This document shows, one piece after another, positions 17,167 through 25,150 of a stretch of DNA of 64,000 nucleotides (position 1 is the first letter of the stretch; the number at the start of each line of letters is the position of its first letter). The stretch covers positions 1 to 64,000 of the forward strand of contig JAFTPE010000010.1 in NCBI GenBank assembly GCA_017463425.1, given 5' to 3'. A program made the position numbers and the translations under genes. The notes beneath the pieces were generated by a model that searched no databases, was not told the origin of the DNA, and saw nothing but the letters and a program-made list of their open reading frames with translations. This DNA is from Clostridia bacterium. GTDB lineage: Bacteria; Bacillota; Clostridia; Christensenellales; Borkfalkiaceae.

Positions 17167-19473
17167 TTATTCTTCTTTTTCTGCCTCAGGTTCAACCTCT
17201 GCCGTTTCGGTTTCGGGTTCAACCTCTGCCGTTTCTTCAGCGGTTGTTTCTTCCACAACTTCTTCCGACGTTTCTTGGGTTTCCTCTACGGGCGTTTCTG
17301 CTGTCGTTTCTTCAACGGGCTGCTCTGCCTGTTCGTCTGCGTAAACGTCAATCGTCTTGTCGTCCGTGGTATCAATCTTCTTACGCTTGTATGCGTTAAC
17401 GGTTGCTTCTTCTTCCGCTTGTTTCGCCGCTTTCTTCTTCGCAACGATAACGAGAGGAATGGTAACCCCTGCCGCTACGACGAGAACGCTGCCTACTACG
17501 ATCAGCACGATTGCCCAGGTAGGCAAACCTTCGTCTTTCACTTCTTCCGTTTTGGAAAGCAACGAATTTACCCAAGCATCAGCAATTGCCTCAGCGTCTT
17601 TTTCGTTGGTTTTACCAACTTGACGGATAAACGCGCTCTCTTCTTTCAATTCGGTATTGTCAACGAATTCTTGGAATTTTTCTTGTTGATAGGTGCTGTA
17701 CAAATCTTTTACAGCCTCAAACGCGTCCGTTTTACCTGTACGGAAATAATATTTCATTGCGGTTTGCAACGCGGTATTTTCCGAATAGCTGTCGATTTCT
17801 TCCTGTACTGCCTCGTACGCCTCGTTGTTGGCAATAATTTCTTCCGTCGTGCCAATAGCTGCCGCGTAGATATAATTATACGCCGTCGTTCCAAACGATT
17901 GCGCGTTGGAATACAACAATACGTCGCCTACAAATTCGGGCTTGTACCAAGAAGAATTCCAATCCACGTACGCCACCGTCAAAGGCTTGTATTCGTCGGT
18001 AACGAGGTGAGGGTTGTACGCGTTTGCGTCGCCTTTATAATTGATACGGGAAACGTTGTTTCCGTTCGTACCGCTTGCATAATAATACAAATAATCGCCT
18101 CTAACCTGCCAAAGCGTTGCGCCCGTTACTTTATAAGCAAGCGTAATCGTCTCGGTTTTGCCGTTTACAGGCTGGCTAGCCTTGTACAAGGTATCGTTTG
18201 CCACGTACAAATATTCGTGAACGCCTTCGTTTATCAACATAATCGCCGAACCCGTATTTGCCGTATCCAAAGCCACTTCGTCGATTTTATCGCTCTGGTT
18301 GCCCGTTACGGTGTTCCATTCGCTTGCAAACGAGGATTCTGCAAGATAATACAATTTCGCGTTTTCTGCGTCCGATTCGGTTTTGTTCAAATCAGCTCTC
18401 GTAAAGTATACGCCGCCGTTTTCATAACGACTGATCGTATAATTGTATCCGTCGGGCGCAAATGCGTCGGATTTGGTTTCTTCGGTAAAGTGGGTGTTGA
18501 ATTGCGTGGGTTTCGCGCTCTTACCAACGCCGTCGAGAACGAGGTTGCCCAAATTTACGTACGGATACGTGGTGTAATCGCCGAAATCGTACGGTGCGTC
18601 CTCTTTATTTTCTTTCGCCTCTTTGTTCTTCTTTTCCATAAACGATTTGTCAAAATCGTACGTTTTTCCGCCGGCTACCGTGTAGGACGCTTCGCTTTCG
18701 TTGATTTTTTCAACGGTTGCGGACGCGCTGACACAATATAATTGGTCGTAAGCTGCCGTCGTGGAATTGTCGCTGTCTGCGTCGTATACGACGGACATAG
18801 TATAATATACTTTGGGATTGTCCAGATTCTGCTTATCGTAGAAGAACGCCGACTTCGCGCCCGAAACGAGCGTGGTCGATTTACCGCTGTCGGTGTTGAA
18901 CGATTTCAAAGCCCCGTCTTCTTCGTACAAACAGTATACGGTGTCGTTTTCCTTAACGAAACGGTAGTTTGCCGAGTTGCTGGAAAGACGGAAATACGGG
19001 TCTTTCTTAGGCGCTGCGCTGCCGTCGAGTTTCGCGCTCTTGAAATCGATCCAAGATTTCATTTCTTCGCCTTTCAAGTTTTTATCCGTGGTCGGCGTTG
19101 CGTAGTACACGCTGTCGCCGTCGATATAAATACCCGATTCAAAGTTCTGCGATACGAGCAAGGACGGAACAACCGTTTTTACGTTGTCGTAATTGCCTGC
19201 GGTAAGGTCAGATTTGGAAATACGCATCAACGCGCCCTTTACAACTTCCCCATACGTATTGTTTGCGGAATAATCTTCTGCGCCGTTGATAAAATAAACG
19301 TAATCGCCCTGTTCTACGACAAAGCCGCCTTGGGACGTTACTTCACCGCCTTGGTATCCGTCCAACGCGTCCCCTTTATAAGCCGTGTCGTTGCAACCGA
19401 CGAATGAAAACGCCGCCGTAAGCATCGTTGCCGCTGCTATAATGCTGAGTGCTTTTTTGCCTGCATTTCTCAT
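17167..19473 (-). CDS. Large surface lipoprotein with C-terminal membrane anchor and acidic tail
   Basis: 768 aa. The signal peptide ends in the lipobox FVGC (Cys26). The extracellular part has repeated YVYF, VYYAT, YLYYY and LYYLA beta-strand units typical of a beta-propeller (DUF5050-like) fold, followed by a helical stretch around 540-650. Near residue 665 a strong TM segment (WAIVLIVVGSVLVVAAGVTI) is followed by a KKK stop-transfer and a ~75-residue Glu/Thr/Val tail. It is thus predicted to be anchored at both ends, with the tail in the cytoplasm. AGGAGG precedes the start and a TTGCTT-N17-TATAAT promoter lies upstream. Function unknown. Confidence 0.7.
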   Translation of the reverse strand: MRNAGKKALSIIAAATMLTAAFSFVGCNDTAYKGDALDGYQGGEVTSQGGFVVEQGDYVYFINGAEDYSANNTYGEVVKGALMRISKSDLTAGNYDNVKTVVPSLLVSQNFESGIYIDGDSVYYATPTTDKNLKGEEMKSWIDFKSAKLDGSAAPKKDPYFRLSSNSANYRFVKENDTVYCLYEEDGALKSFNTDSGKSTTLVSGAKSAFFYDKQNLDNPKVYYTMSVVYDADSDNSTTAAYDQLYCVSASATVEKINESEASYTVAGGKTYDFDKSFMEKKNKEAKENKEDAPYDFGDYTTYPYVNLGNLVLDGVGKSAKPTQFNTHFTEETKSDAFAPDGYNYTISRYENGGVYFTRADLNKTESDAENAKLYYLAESSFASEWNTVTGNQSDKIDEVALDTANTGSAIMLINEGVHEYLYVANDTLYKASQPVNGKTETITLAYKVTGATLWQVRGDYLYYYASGTNGNNVSRINYKGDANAYNPHLVTDEYKPLTVAYVDWNSSWYKPEFVGDVLLYSNAQSFGTTAYNYIYAAAIGTTEEIIANNEAYEAVQEEIDSYSENTALQTAMKYYFRTGKTDAFEAVKDLYSTYQQEKFQEFVDNTELKEESAFIRQVGKTNEKDAEAIADAWVNSLLSKTEEVKDEGLPTWAIVLIVVGSVLVVAAGVTIPLVIVAKKKAAKQAEEEATVNAYKRKKIDTTDDKTIDVYADEQAEQPVEETTAETPVEETQETSEEVVEETTAEETAEVEPETETAEVEPEAEKEE

Positions 19474-19598
19474 ATTGTATATATGCCTCCTGATTGTTAC
19501 AAAACTAATCGTTAAACGAACGGCGTTTCGACAAGTCGCCGTCGCGTTCGGTCAAACGTCGAAAACGTACATAGACCGACACTATTAACGCATATTCT

Positions 19599-19627
19599 AT
19601 TATATATCAAAAAGTCAATTAAAGCAA
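19599..19627 (-). promoter_or_regulatory. Promoter of the large lipoprotein gene
   Basis: Minus strand TTGCTT (19622-19627), 17 nt, TATAAT (19599-19604); leader of about 120 nt. Confidence 0.6.
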
Positions 19628-19690
19628 ACAAAAACGCGGCTTTTTTGCGTATTTTACTTGAAAAATTTTATATTTTGGAGGTTTTTTGCC

Positions 19691-19927
19691 TTGGAACCAT
19701 TTGCTTTATTTCAAATTTTAAAATCTTTATTGCCGATACAGGCAGACCCGCCCCATCCACAAGAGGAAAAAAATTCCGTTTCCACGGAAAACGTAAGCTC
19801 TTCGGAAACGGAAAAATCAACTGATTTAGAACGGGAACAACGGGACTACTCGTCCGATTTTAAACAAAATGCGTTTTTGCAATTTGCGGCGGCGCACGAC
19901 GCGCGCGCAAAACGTACCAAAAAATGA
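19691..19927 (+). CDS. Unknown 78-aa protein
   Basis: Starts at TTG 19691 with GGAGG 9 nt upstream; a longer in-frame TTG start lacks a ribosome binding site. A hydrophobic N-terminus (EPFALFQILKSLLPIQ) is followed by a polar Ser/Glu/Lys-rich region and a basic end (RAKRTKK). No recognisable domain. It lies alone between divergent and convergent minus-strand genes; its stop is 11 nt from the end of the next gene. Confidence 0.55.
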   Translation: MEPFALFQILKSLLPIQADPPHPQEEKNSVSTENVSSSETEKSTDLEREQRDYSSDFKQNAFLQFAAAHDARAKRTKK

Positions 19928-19938
19928 CAATGCGGACG

Positions 19939-20268
19939 TTAAAAAATGCCTTTGTTGTACTTTATTATAGCGTATATGTTTAATACAAGCCCTATTACAA
20001 TCCCAACGATTAAAAGAATTATGCCAAGGATCATCAGCCATTGGGTTGTAATCAGCTCGGCAACGAACGAAAATATGCCGAACACAATCAACGCCGCGCC
20101 GATAATAATCGTGCCTAAGCCCACCAATTTGCCAAAGGGCAATCTGTTTTCCTCGCTCACGCGTTTTCTGTGATAGGAATGAATGGAGGAAATATTGCCC
20201 GTGCGGTTGATCACGCCAAGAACGATACAAAAAATCCCCAATGCGATTGTTATAATCATTTTTTCCAT
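19939..20268 (-). CDS. Small membrane protein, DUF3784-like
   Basis: 109 aa with three hydrophobic segments (residues 4-22, 48-70, 76-100). The loop SSIHSYHRKRVSEENR after the first segment, and the following KLVGLGTIIIGAALI, recall the DUF3784 family of Firmicute envelope proteins. Function unknown. Last of a four-gene run of small envelope proteins read leftward. Confidence 0.55.
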   Translation of the reverse strand: MEKMIITIALGIFCIVLGVINRTGNISSIHSYHRKRVSEENRLPFGKLVGLGTIIIGAALIVFGIFSFVAELITTQWLMILGIILLIVGIVIGLVLNIYAIIKYNKGIF

Positions 20269-20292
20269 AATTTTGTCCTTATAAATTGGGTT

Positions 20293-20646
20293 TTATTGTT
20301 TGTTTTTATCGGATAATTTTGCAACTGCTAACGCAATCGCGCGGATACCCCAACCGACGCCCACGCCGATTGTCGCGCCCACAAAGTGCCATACAGCGTG
20401 TATTAACGCCGACGAATTGTAATAAATAAACACCGAGGGAATGAACAATACGGCAATCGCGACGGGGTAGAAGTATTTGATTTTGTTGTTGGAATTGACG
20501 GTGAGTATCATTCCCAAAAGAACGGTCGAAAGCCATATCAAAAGCACCATGCCCATCGCGTCCGTCGGACCTGCCGACAGCGGAAAGAGATAAAACATAG
20601 CCAATTGAACGATTAAAACGACGATTTCTTTACTATACCGTTTCAT
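20293..20646 (-). CDS. Small four-segment membrane protein
   Basis: 117 aa with about four hydrophobic segments and a short basic C-terminus. Contains FPLSAGPTDAMGMVLLIW, a string I associate with uncharacterised Clostridia membrane proteins. Within the run 21177 to 19939, with 13 and 24 nt spacing to its neighbours. Confidence 0.6.
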   Translation of the reverse strand: MKRYSKEIVVLIVQLAMFYLFPLSAGPTDAMGMVLLIWLSTVLLGMILTVNSNNKIKYFYPVAIAVLFIPSVFIYYNSSALIHAVWHFVGATIGVGVGWGIRAIALAVAKLSDKNKQ

Positions 20647-20659
20647 ACGCTTTCTCCTT

Positions 20660-20917
20660 TTACAATTTTATTACGGCTTTTTTGGGGTTTTCTTCGCGAT
20701 AGGCAACCGTTACGACGTCGCCGATTTTAGGCGTAGGTTTCCCTGCTCTTATCCATTTCCTTTTAAAATACTCTTTCCCGTCTATCGTATAACGCACCTT
20801 GACAACGTGCGGAAAAATTGCTCCGTCCAAGGCGTGCGCGCGTACGGGTTTGGTATTGATTTTCAGCCACCATTGTTTTGTAACGGAAATTACCGTGCCT
20901 TGCGCCTCTTTATCCAC
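20660..20917 (-). CDS. Small conserved soluble protein (QWWLKINTK family)
   Basis: 85 aa, no TM. Beta-rich, starting with GTVISVTKQWWLKINTK and including FPHVVKVRYTIDGKEY and GDVVTVAYREENPKKA. This looks like a single small SH3/OB-type barrel. I recall close relatives in Lachnospiraceae and Clostridium without an assigned role. GGAGG lies upstream of the ATG. It lies in the small-envelope-protein operon. Confidence 0.6.
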   Translation of the reverse strand: MDKEAQGTVISVTKQWWLKINTKPVRAHALDGAIFPHVVKVRYTIDGKEYFKRKWIRAGKPTPKIGDVVTVAYREENPKKAVIKL

Positions 20918-20940
20918 AAAAACTCCCTCCTTTTACGGTT

Positions 20941-21177
20941 TTATTTTCGGTTTTGGAATTTGGAAATTCCCCATTTTATCAACAGCACCGCCGCCGCGAT
21001 TGCACCCACCTTTAACAACGATACGGCAACCGTCGTTACAATCAGCGGAAACGCCTGTTCTTGGGGCATCGTCGTATAAATTTGGACGATATCCTTTCTC
21101 ACCCACATAAATACGATAAACAGAATAGATATTATCCCCACGACGATACGCCACGGCTCGACTTTTTGTCTTTTCAT
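20941..21177 (-). CDS. Two-TM small membrane protein
   Basis: 78 aa, two hydrophobic helices (about 11-26 and 44-66) separated by a short loop, with basic ends. First gene of the 21177-19939 operon, downstream of a TTGACT-N17-TATAAT promoter. No family recognised. Confidence 0.55.
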   Translation of the reverse strand: MKRQKVEPWRIVVGIISILFIVFMWVRKDIVQIYTTMPQEQAFPLIVTTVAVSLLKVGAIAAAVLLIKWGISKFQNRK

Positions 21178-21214
21178 TTTTACGCTTTCCTTTTTTCCGT
21201 TTGCTTTCTTTTAT

Positions 21215-21243
21215 ATTATATCATAAAACGGTGAAAAAGTCAA
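21215..21243 (-). promoter_or_regulatory. Promoter of the small envelope-protein operon
   Basis: Minus strand TTGACT (21238-21243), 17 nt, TATAAT (21215-21220). Confidence 0.7.
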
Positions 21244-21253
21244 TTTCCAAAAC

Positions 21254-21290
21254 AAAAAAACCGAACGGAGCGTTTCCATTCGGTAATTTT
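21254..21290 (-). terminator. rplM-rpsI terminator
   Basis: Minus strand ACCGAATGGAAACG/CTCCGTTCGGT hairpin followed by seven T. Confidence 0.85.
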
Positions 21291-21318
21291 TGTTGTAATC
21301 GTTCGGTTGTCCCGAAAA

Positions 21319-21732
21319 TTATCTCTTCGAGAACTGAGGCGCACGACGAGCCTTTTTCAAACCGTACTTCTTTCTTTCCTTTGCACGAGGGTCGCGGGTT
21401 AAGAAACCTGCTGCTTTCAATGCAGGACGGCTGTTTTCTTCAGCCTCCAAAAGCGCGCGCGCAACACCAAGACGAATTGCGCCTGCTTGACCCGTATAAC
21501 CGCCGCCGATTACGTTTACGAGGATATCGTATTTAGATTCGACTTCCAAGAGCGCAATAGGCTGTTTTACGATATATTGAAGAGTACCCTGAGGGAAATA
21601 ATCTTCAAATGCGCGATCGTTGATAACAATCGTGCCGCTGCCACCGGGGATAAGACGAACGCGGGCAATTGCCTTCTTTCTTCTACCGGTTCCCCAGAAT
21701 TGAAGTTTCTTTTTCACATTTGCTTTAGCCAT
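21319..21732 (-). CDS. rpsI: 30S ribosomal protein S9 (uS9)
   Basis: 137 aa. Core motifs [14 protein letters not shown] near the N-terminus, [20 protein letters not shown] in the middle and the basic C-terminus ending [12 protein letters not shown], whose last residues contact P-site tRNA. 15 nt downstream of rplM in the universal rplM-rpsI order. Confidence 0.98.
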   Translation of the reverse strand: MAKANVKKKLQFWGTGRRKKAIARVRLIPGGSGTIVINDRAFEDYFPQGTLQYIVKQPIALLEVESKYDILVNVIGGGYTGQAGAIRLGVARALLEAEENSRPALKAAGFLTRDPRAKERKKYGLKKARRAPQFSKR

Positions 21733-21747
21733 TTTTCAATCCTCTCC

Positions 21748-22179
21748 TTAGTCCAGTTTCAGTTCTTCGGGTTTTTGAGCTGCGTGGTTATGTTCTGCGC
21801 CCTTATACACCTTCAACTTCTTCAGCATTTGTCTGCCAAGACTGTTTTTGGGAAGCATACCTTTTACCGCTTCGTAAACGGCAAGGTCGCTCTTTTCAGC
21901 CATCATTTTCTTGTAGGAAATTTCCTTCAAGCCGCCGATATAACCGGTGTGGTATCTGTAAAACTTGTTTTCGAGTTTTTTACCCGTCAAAACCGCCTTA
22001 TCGGTGTTGATGATGATTACGAAATCACCAGTATCTACGTTGGGGGTAAAGGTCGGCTTGTTTTTACCGCGAAGAACGGAAGCTACACGGCTTGCAAGAC
22101 GTCCAAGGGGTACACCCGCTGCATCCACAACGTACCATTTTCTTTCAACCGTTTCGGCGTGCGCCATATAGGTTTTCAT
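21748..22179 (-). CDS. rplM: 50S ribosomal protein L13 (uL13)
   Basis: 143 aa, starting [20 protein letters not shown], with [18 protein letters not shown] and [19 protein letters not shown] typical of bacterial L13. The standard 10-nt-spaced ribosome binding site AAGGAG precedes it. A ~130-nt leader follows a consensus promoter. Firmicute rplM genes commonly carry an autoregulatory L13 leader, but I cannot confirm the conserved fold by eye. Confidence 0.98.
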   Translation of the reverse strand: MKTYMAHAETVERKWYVVDAAGVPLGRLASRVASVLRGKNKPTFTPNVDTGDFVIIINTDKAVLTGKKLENKFYRYHTGYIGGLKEISYKKMMAEKSDLAVYEAVKGMLPKNSLGRQMLKKLKVYKGAEHNHAAQKPEELKLD

Positions 22180-22311
22180 AATATGTTACTCCTTATTTCG
22201 TGTGTATTTTACTTTTTCCAAGCGTTCGCTCGTTGTGAAAGCGACCTGAATGTTCGTTCAACTAACGGGGAAAAACGATTTTTTCGGGTTGTTTCCTCAA
22301 CTTGCCTATTT

Positions 22312-22340
22312 ATTGTATTATGAAACGAAATTTAAGTCAA
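22312..22340 (-). promoter_or_regulatory. rplM promoter
   Basis: Minus strand TTGACT (22335-22340), 17 nt, TACAAT (22312-22317). The leader from about 22305 to 22180 contains GCGAGCG-type and AACGAACATTC/GGTCGC-rich segments that may fold as an L13 leader. Confidence 0.7.
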
Positions 22341-22424
22341 GCTGTTTTGAGTCGACTTTTCCAACTTTTTTTAGTTTTTTTTAATTTTTTTTATTTTCGG
22401 GGGATTATTTGCTTTTTGAAAGAA

Positions 22425-22451
22425 AAATTCGGTGGGATTTTCTTCCCACCG
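22425..22451 (-). terminator. Terminator-like hairpin upstream of the rplM region
   Basis: CGGTGGGA/TCCCACCG stem, followed on the minus strand by AATTTTTC. It probably ends leftward transcription coming from the 22.9-23.9 kb genes. Confidence 0.6.
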
Positions 22452-22533
22452 CGTAAGTTTTTATTGACGTATATATTTTGTATATATAATAATGTAACAA
22501 TACTTTTATTGCATTTTTATCGTTGTTTTTTGC

Positions 22534-22553
22534 GGAACAGTCAAGACCGTTCC
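22534..22553. repeat. GGAAC-type 20-bp palindrome, copy 2
   Basis: GGAACAGTCAAGACCGTTCC followed by CTA; one mismatch between the arms. Confidence 0.7.
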
Positions 22554-22591
22554 CTACGAATATAGGTATTGTTATATACATTGCGCCACAC

Positions 22592-22661
22592 CGTCATTGC
22601 GAGGCAACGCAGTTGCCGTGGCAATCTTAGATTACTTCGTCGCTTTGCTCCTCGTCATGAC
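22592..22661. repeat. Long-hairpin intergenic repeat, family B copy 2
   Basis: CGTCATTGCGAG ... CTCGTCATGACAG, with CAATCTTAG and TTCGTCGCTTTGCTCC shared with copy 1 at 16040. The 22180-22868 stretch has no confident gene. Besides the leader, hairpin and repeats it holds a 79-codon open frame continuing the 22869 gene after its stop. Confidence 0.7.
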
Positions 22662-22868
22662 AGAGAAAAACGGCGAAAATACAAGCAAGACGCGAAGGAC
22701 GCGAATTTTTTGACGGGCGCGCACAAAACGTACGCAATCGAAAAAACGGCGGAGAGTGCGGCAGGTTGCCGCAAACATCAGGTTGTTCTCGACGGGGGTG
22801 TACAAATCGTACACGAGCAAGAGCGCGTTCTGATTTTGCGGATAAGATGCCGTGCTATACGCCGTTTT

Positions 22869-23075
22869 TTACCAATCTTGCTTTTTTAAAGATTTATCCT
22901 TTACGTCATCATAATATGCAAAATAGCGTTCTTTAAAGGTGGCAGGCGTTAAAGGCAATTCGCCGTCCGATTGCATACGGTCTAACAAATCCTGCAATTC
23001 TTCAGGTGTAAAATCGGACAATTCCGTTTCTTCGCCGTACATTTGCAACAATTTTAAAATATCCAATTCCGACAT
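22869..23075 (-). CDS. Small acidic helical protein of unknown function
   Basis: 68 aa, Asp/Glu-rich and Leu-rich helices at the start (LDILKLLQMYGEE, then FTPEELQDLLDRMQ), then a basic Lys-rich end. AAGGGGAT lies before the ATG. 12 nt after the PHP phosphatase gene, so co-transcribed. The reading frame stays open for another 79 codons after the single TAA, into a repeat; the gene may be a truncated remnant. No domain recognised. Confidence 0.55.
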   Translation of the reverse strand: MSELDILKLLQMYGEETELSDFTPEELQDLLDRMQSDGELPLTPATFKERYFAYYDDVKDKSLKKQDW

Positions 23076-23087
23076 AGCCTATCCCCT

Positions 23088-23924
23088 TTAGATTTCAATT
23101 TTGATATATTCGCCCCTGTCGGGTACGGTCAGATACGTAAACCCGATTTTTTTCAAGGCTTCCACGGCTTTTTCCCACTTGTCTAAAATCCGCGTTTCGT
23201 CGTGCGCGTCCGATCCGAACGATATTTGCCGTCCGCCCAACGCGTAATACCGTTTTAACCATTCCTCGCTAGGTAAAAAATCCTGTTTCAAACCGCTGGA
23301 CGAAGAGTTGACTTCTAAAATTTTATTTTTTTGTATAATCGTTTTCAAAATATCGTCTATTTGCGCACCAAATTCCTCTTGTGTGATTTGTACGTCGTCG
23401 TAGGGCGCGTAGCGCGTGGGATATTCGATATGCCCTACGATATCGTAGGGATAGGGCGCGTCCAAACTTTGACGGAGCAACCGCAAATATTCACCGTACA
23501 CCTCTTTTTTTGCGCGCTGTTTGCCCTGTTCGGTGAAAAACAAGCGTTTATAATAATAATCGTTGCCTTTTATCGAATGAATACTGTTGATAACGTAATC
23601 GGGGCGATAGTTTTCGTAAATGGCGCAATAGTTTTCCTGCGCTTTTTTATCGTCCGAAAAGCCAAATTCTGCCCCGACGAGGACGTTCATACAACCGGCG
23701 TAATCTTCTTGCAAATGTCTTGCGGTGTGGAAATACGCCTCCTCGTCAATGCCAAATTCGACGGCGGTTTTTTCGTCCTTTATCAAATCATAATTAAAAT
23801 GTTCGCTTGCGCCGTAAAAATCGACGCCTTTTTTTTGCGCCGCGGACAGCATTTTATCCAAAGGCGTTTCGGAATCGAACGAAAACGCCGAATGTAAATG
23901 TATATCCGTTAAAAACCGTTTCAT
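23088..23924 (-). CDS. PHP-family phosphatase (histidinol-phosphatase-like)
   Basis: 278 aa metal-dependent phosphoesterase of the PHP superfamily, HisJ/HisK-type. All metal-ligand motifs are present in order: DIHLHSAFS, ASEHFNYD, GAEFGF, NSIHSI, GHIEY, EVNSSS and GSDAHDE. Histidinol-phosphate phosphatase would be the eighth step of histidine synthesis, but no his genes are nearby, so the substrate is uncertain. A TTGCGA-N18-TATAAT promoter (23951-23980) lies upstream. Confidence 0.82.
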   Translation of the reverse strand: MKRFLTDIHLHSAFSFDSETPLDKMLSAAQKKGVDFYGASEHFNYDLIKDEKTAVEFGIDEEAYFHTARHLQEDYAGCMNVLVGAEFGFSDDKKAQENYCAIYENYRPDYVINSIHSIKGNDYYYKRLFFTEQGKQRAKKEVYGEYLRLLRQSLDAPYPYDIVGHIEYPTRYAPYDDVQITQEEFGAQIDDILKTIIQKNKILEVNSSSSGLKQDFLPSEEWLKRYYALGGRQISFGSDAHDETRILDKWEKAVEALKKIGFTYLTVPDRGEYIKIEI

Positions 23925-23950
23925 ACCAAACCTCGTTCCTTTCTTTTTTT

Positions 23951-23980
23951 ATTATATCATATTTAGATTACGTTTCGCAA
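23951..23980 (-). promoter_or_regulatory. Promoter of the PHP phosphatase gene
   Basis: Minus strand TTGCGA (23975-23980), 18 nt, TATAAT (23951-23956). Confidence 0.55.
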
Positions 23981-24060
23981 GCAATCTACTGTAAAATTTT
24001 TCCCTATTTCCTAATAACGGTTAAGCTGCCTTTGATTGGCAAAAATCACGTTTTTTTGCT

Positions 24061-24082
24061 GTCATCAAATACCTGCCCTGCC
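24061..24082 (-). repeat. Dispersed motif variant (GGGCAGGTATTTGAT)
   Basis: Minus strand GGGCAGGGCAGGTATTTGAT followed by GA. It shares the TTTGAT ending with the copy at 48111. Intergenic. Confidence 0.65.
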
Positions 24083-24113
24083 CGAATTTGTCTTTTTTGC
24101 CTTTTTTCTCCTA

Positions 24114-24142
24114 TTGACTTTGGGTATATTTTTTATTACAAT
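24114..24142 (+). promoter_or_regulatory. Promoter of the NlpC/P60 lipoprotein gene
   Basis: TTGACT (24114-24119), 17 nt, TACAAT (24137-24142). Confidence 0.7.
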
Positions 24143-24208
24143 TTGTTTGCGTGATTTTTTGAATTTTTTACTTTCACGAAAATTCTTGAAAAAAAAGGAA
24201 TGAGTATT

Positions 24209-25141
24209 ATGAGAAATATGAAAAAAAGCAAAGCATTGGCGGCATTGCTCGCCACCCTATCCGTTTTAAGTTCTGTCGTGGCGTTGCAGGCGTGCTCGGA
24301 CAAAGAAAGCGAATCCTCGCTATCTTCTTCGTCGATAGAAACGTCGTTGGATTCCTCCTCGGGGTCGGTCACGGATTCGTCGTCGGCAAATTCGTCATCT
24401 TCATTATCTTCGGCAAGTTCGTCGTCCTCGGCAAGTTCGTCGTCCTCCTCGTCGGCAACAAAGCCTGATTCTTCCTCGTCATCTTCTTCGTCCGCGCCTG
24501 TAAAGACGTACGCGCAATACATACGCTGCACGGGCGACCGCGTGAATATTCGTTCGGGCGCTGGCACGGAATACGCCGTACTTGGCAGCGCGGAAAAGAA
24601 CACCACGTACGCAGTCGTGGGAAAAACGGGCAGTTGGTACAAAACCTATTACCGCAATAAAATTGCGTATATCTATGCTTCCTACGCCTCGGTGCTGACT
24701 TTGGAAAAATCCAACAATGACGACGTGGAAAGCGTTATCGAAGAAGGTTATAAATTGCTTGGCGTGCCTTACGTTTACGGCGCGGTGCGTTTACACGACG
24801 GAAAAGGAAAACTGCTCAGCGGATTTACTGCGCAAAAATTTGATTGTTCGTCCCTTATACAATACGTATTTTATAAAGGCGCAGGAACGCTGCTTAACAC
24901 CACCACGCGCACGCAAGTAAAACAAGGGAAATACGTTGCGAAAAAAGATTTACAGCGCGGTGATTGTATCTTTTTCACCAATGAGGACAGGCAATATAAT
25001 ACGGGAATCGAACGGATTGGACACGTTGCGCTGTATCTTGGCAACGATTATATTTTACACACCTCGTCCGATTACGCGCGGATAGAAAAAATGACCGCCT
25101 CGCGTTGGAAATTTTACGTAGAAGCAAGGCGATTTATATAA
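24209..25141 (+). CDS. SH3b-NlpC/P60 cell-wall hydrolase lipoprotein
   Basis: 310 aa. AAGGA with 9-nt spacing favours the ATG at 24209 over one at 24200. The signal peptide ends at VALQAC (lipobox). A ~65-residue linker of almost only Ser follows. Next comes a bacterial SH3 domain (RVNIRSGAGTEYAVLGS) and a C-terminal NlpC/P60 cysteine peptidase with FDCSSLIQYVF (nucleophile Cys) and RIGHVALYLG (His). Such enzymes cleave gamma-D-Glu-diamino acid bonds in peptidoglycan. Transcribed alone from its own promoter. Confidence 0.9.
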   Translation: MRNMKKSKALAALLATLSVLSSVVALQACSDKESESSLSSSSIETSLDSSSGSVTDSSSANSSSSLSSASSSSSASSSSSSSATKPDSSSSSSSSAPVKTYAQYIRCTGDRVNIRSGAGTEYAVLGSAEKNTTYAVVGKTGSWYKTYYRNKIAYIYASYASVLTLEKSNNDDVESVIEEGYKLLGVPYVYGAVRLHDGKGKLLSGFTAQKFDCSSLIQYVFYKGAGTLLNTTTRTQVKQGKYVAKKDLQRGDCIFFTNEDRQYNTGIERIGHVALYLGNDYILHTSSDYARIEKMTASRWKFYVEARRFI

Positions 25142-25150
25142 AAATTTCGT

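Noticed and set aside
22569..22889. Plus-strand frame of 106 codons
   Set aside because: It begins inside repeat B2 and runs antisense to the end of the 22869 gene; no start signal.
24136..24642. Acidic minus-strand frame
   Set aside because: Antisense of the poly-Ser linker of the NlpC/P60 lipoprotein; no ribosome binding site or domain.
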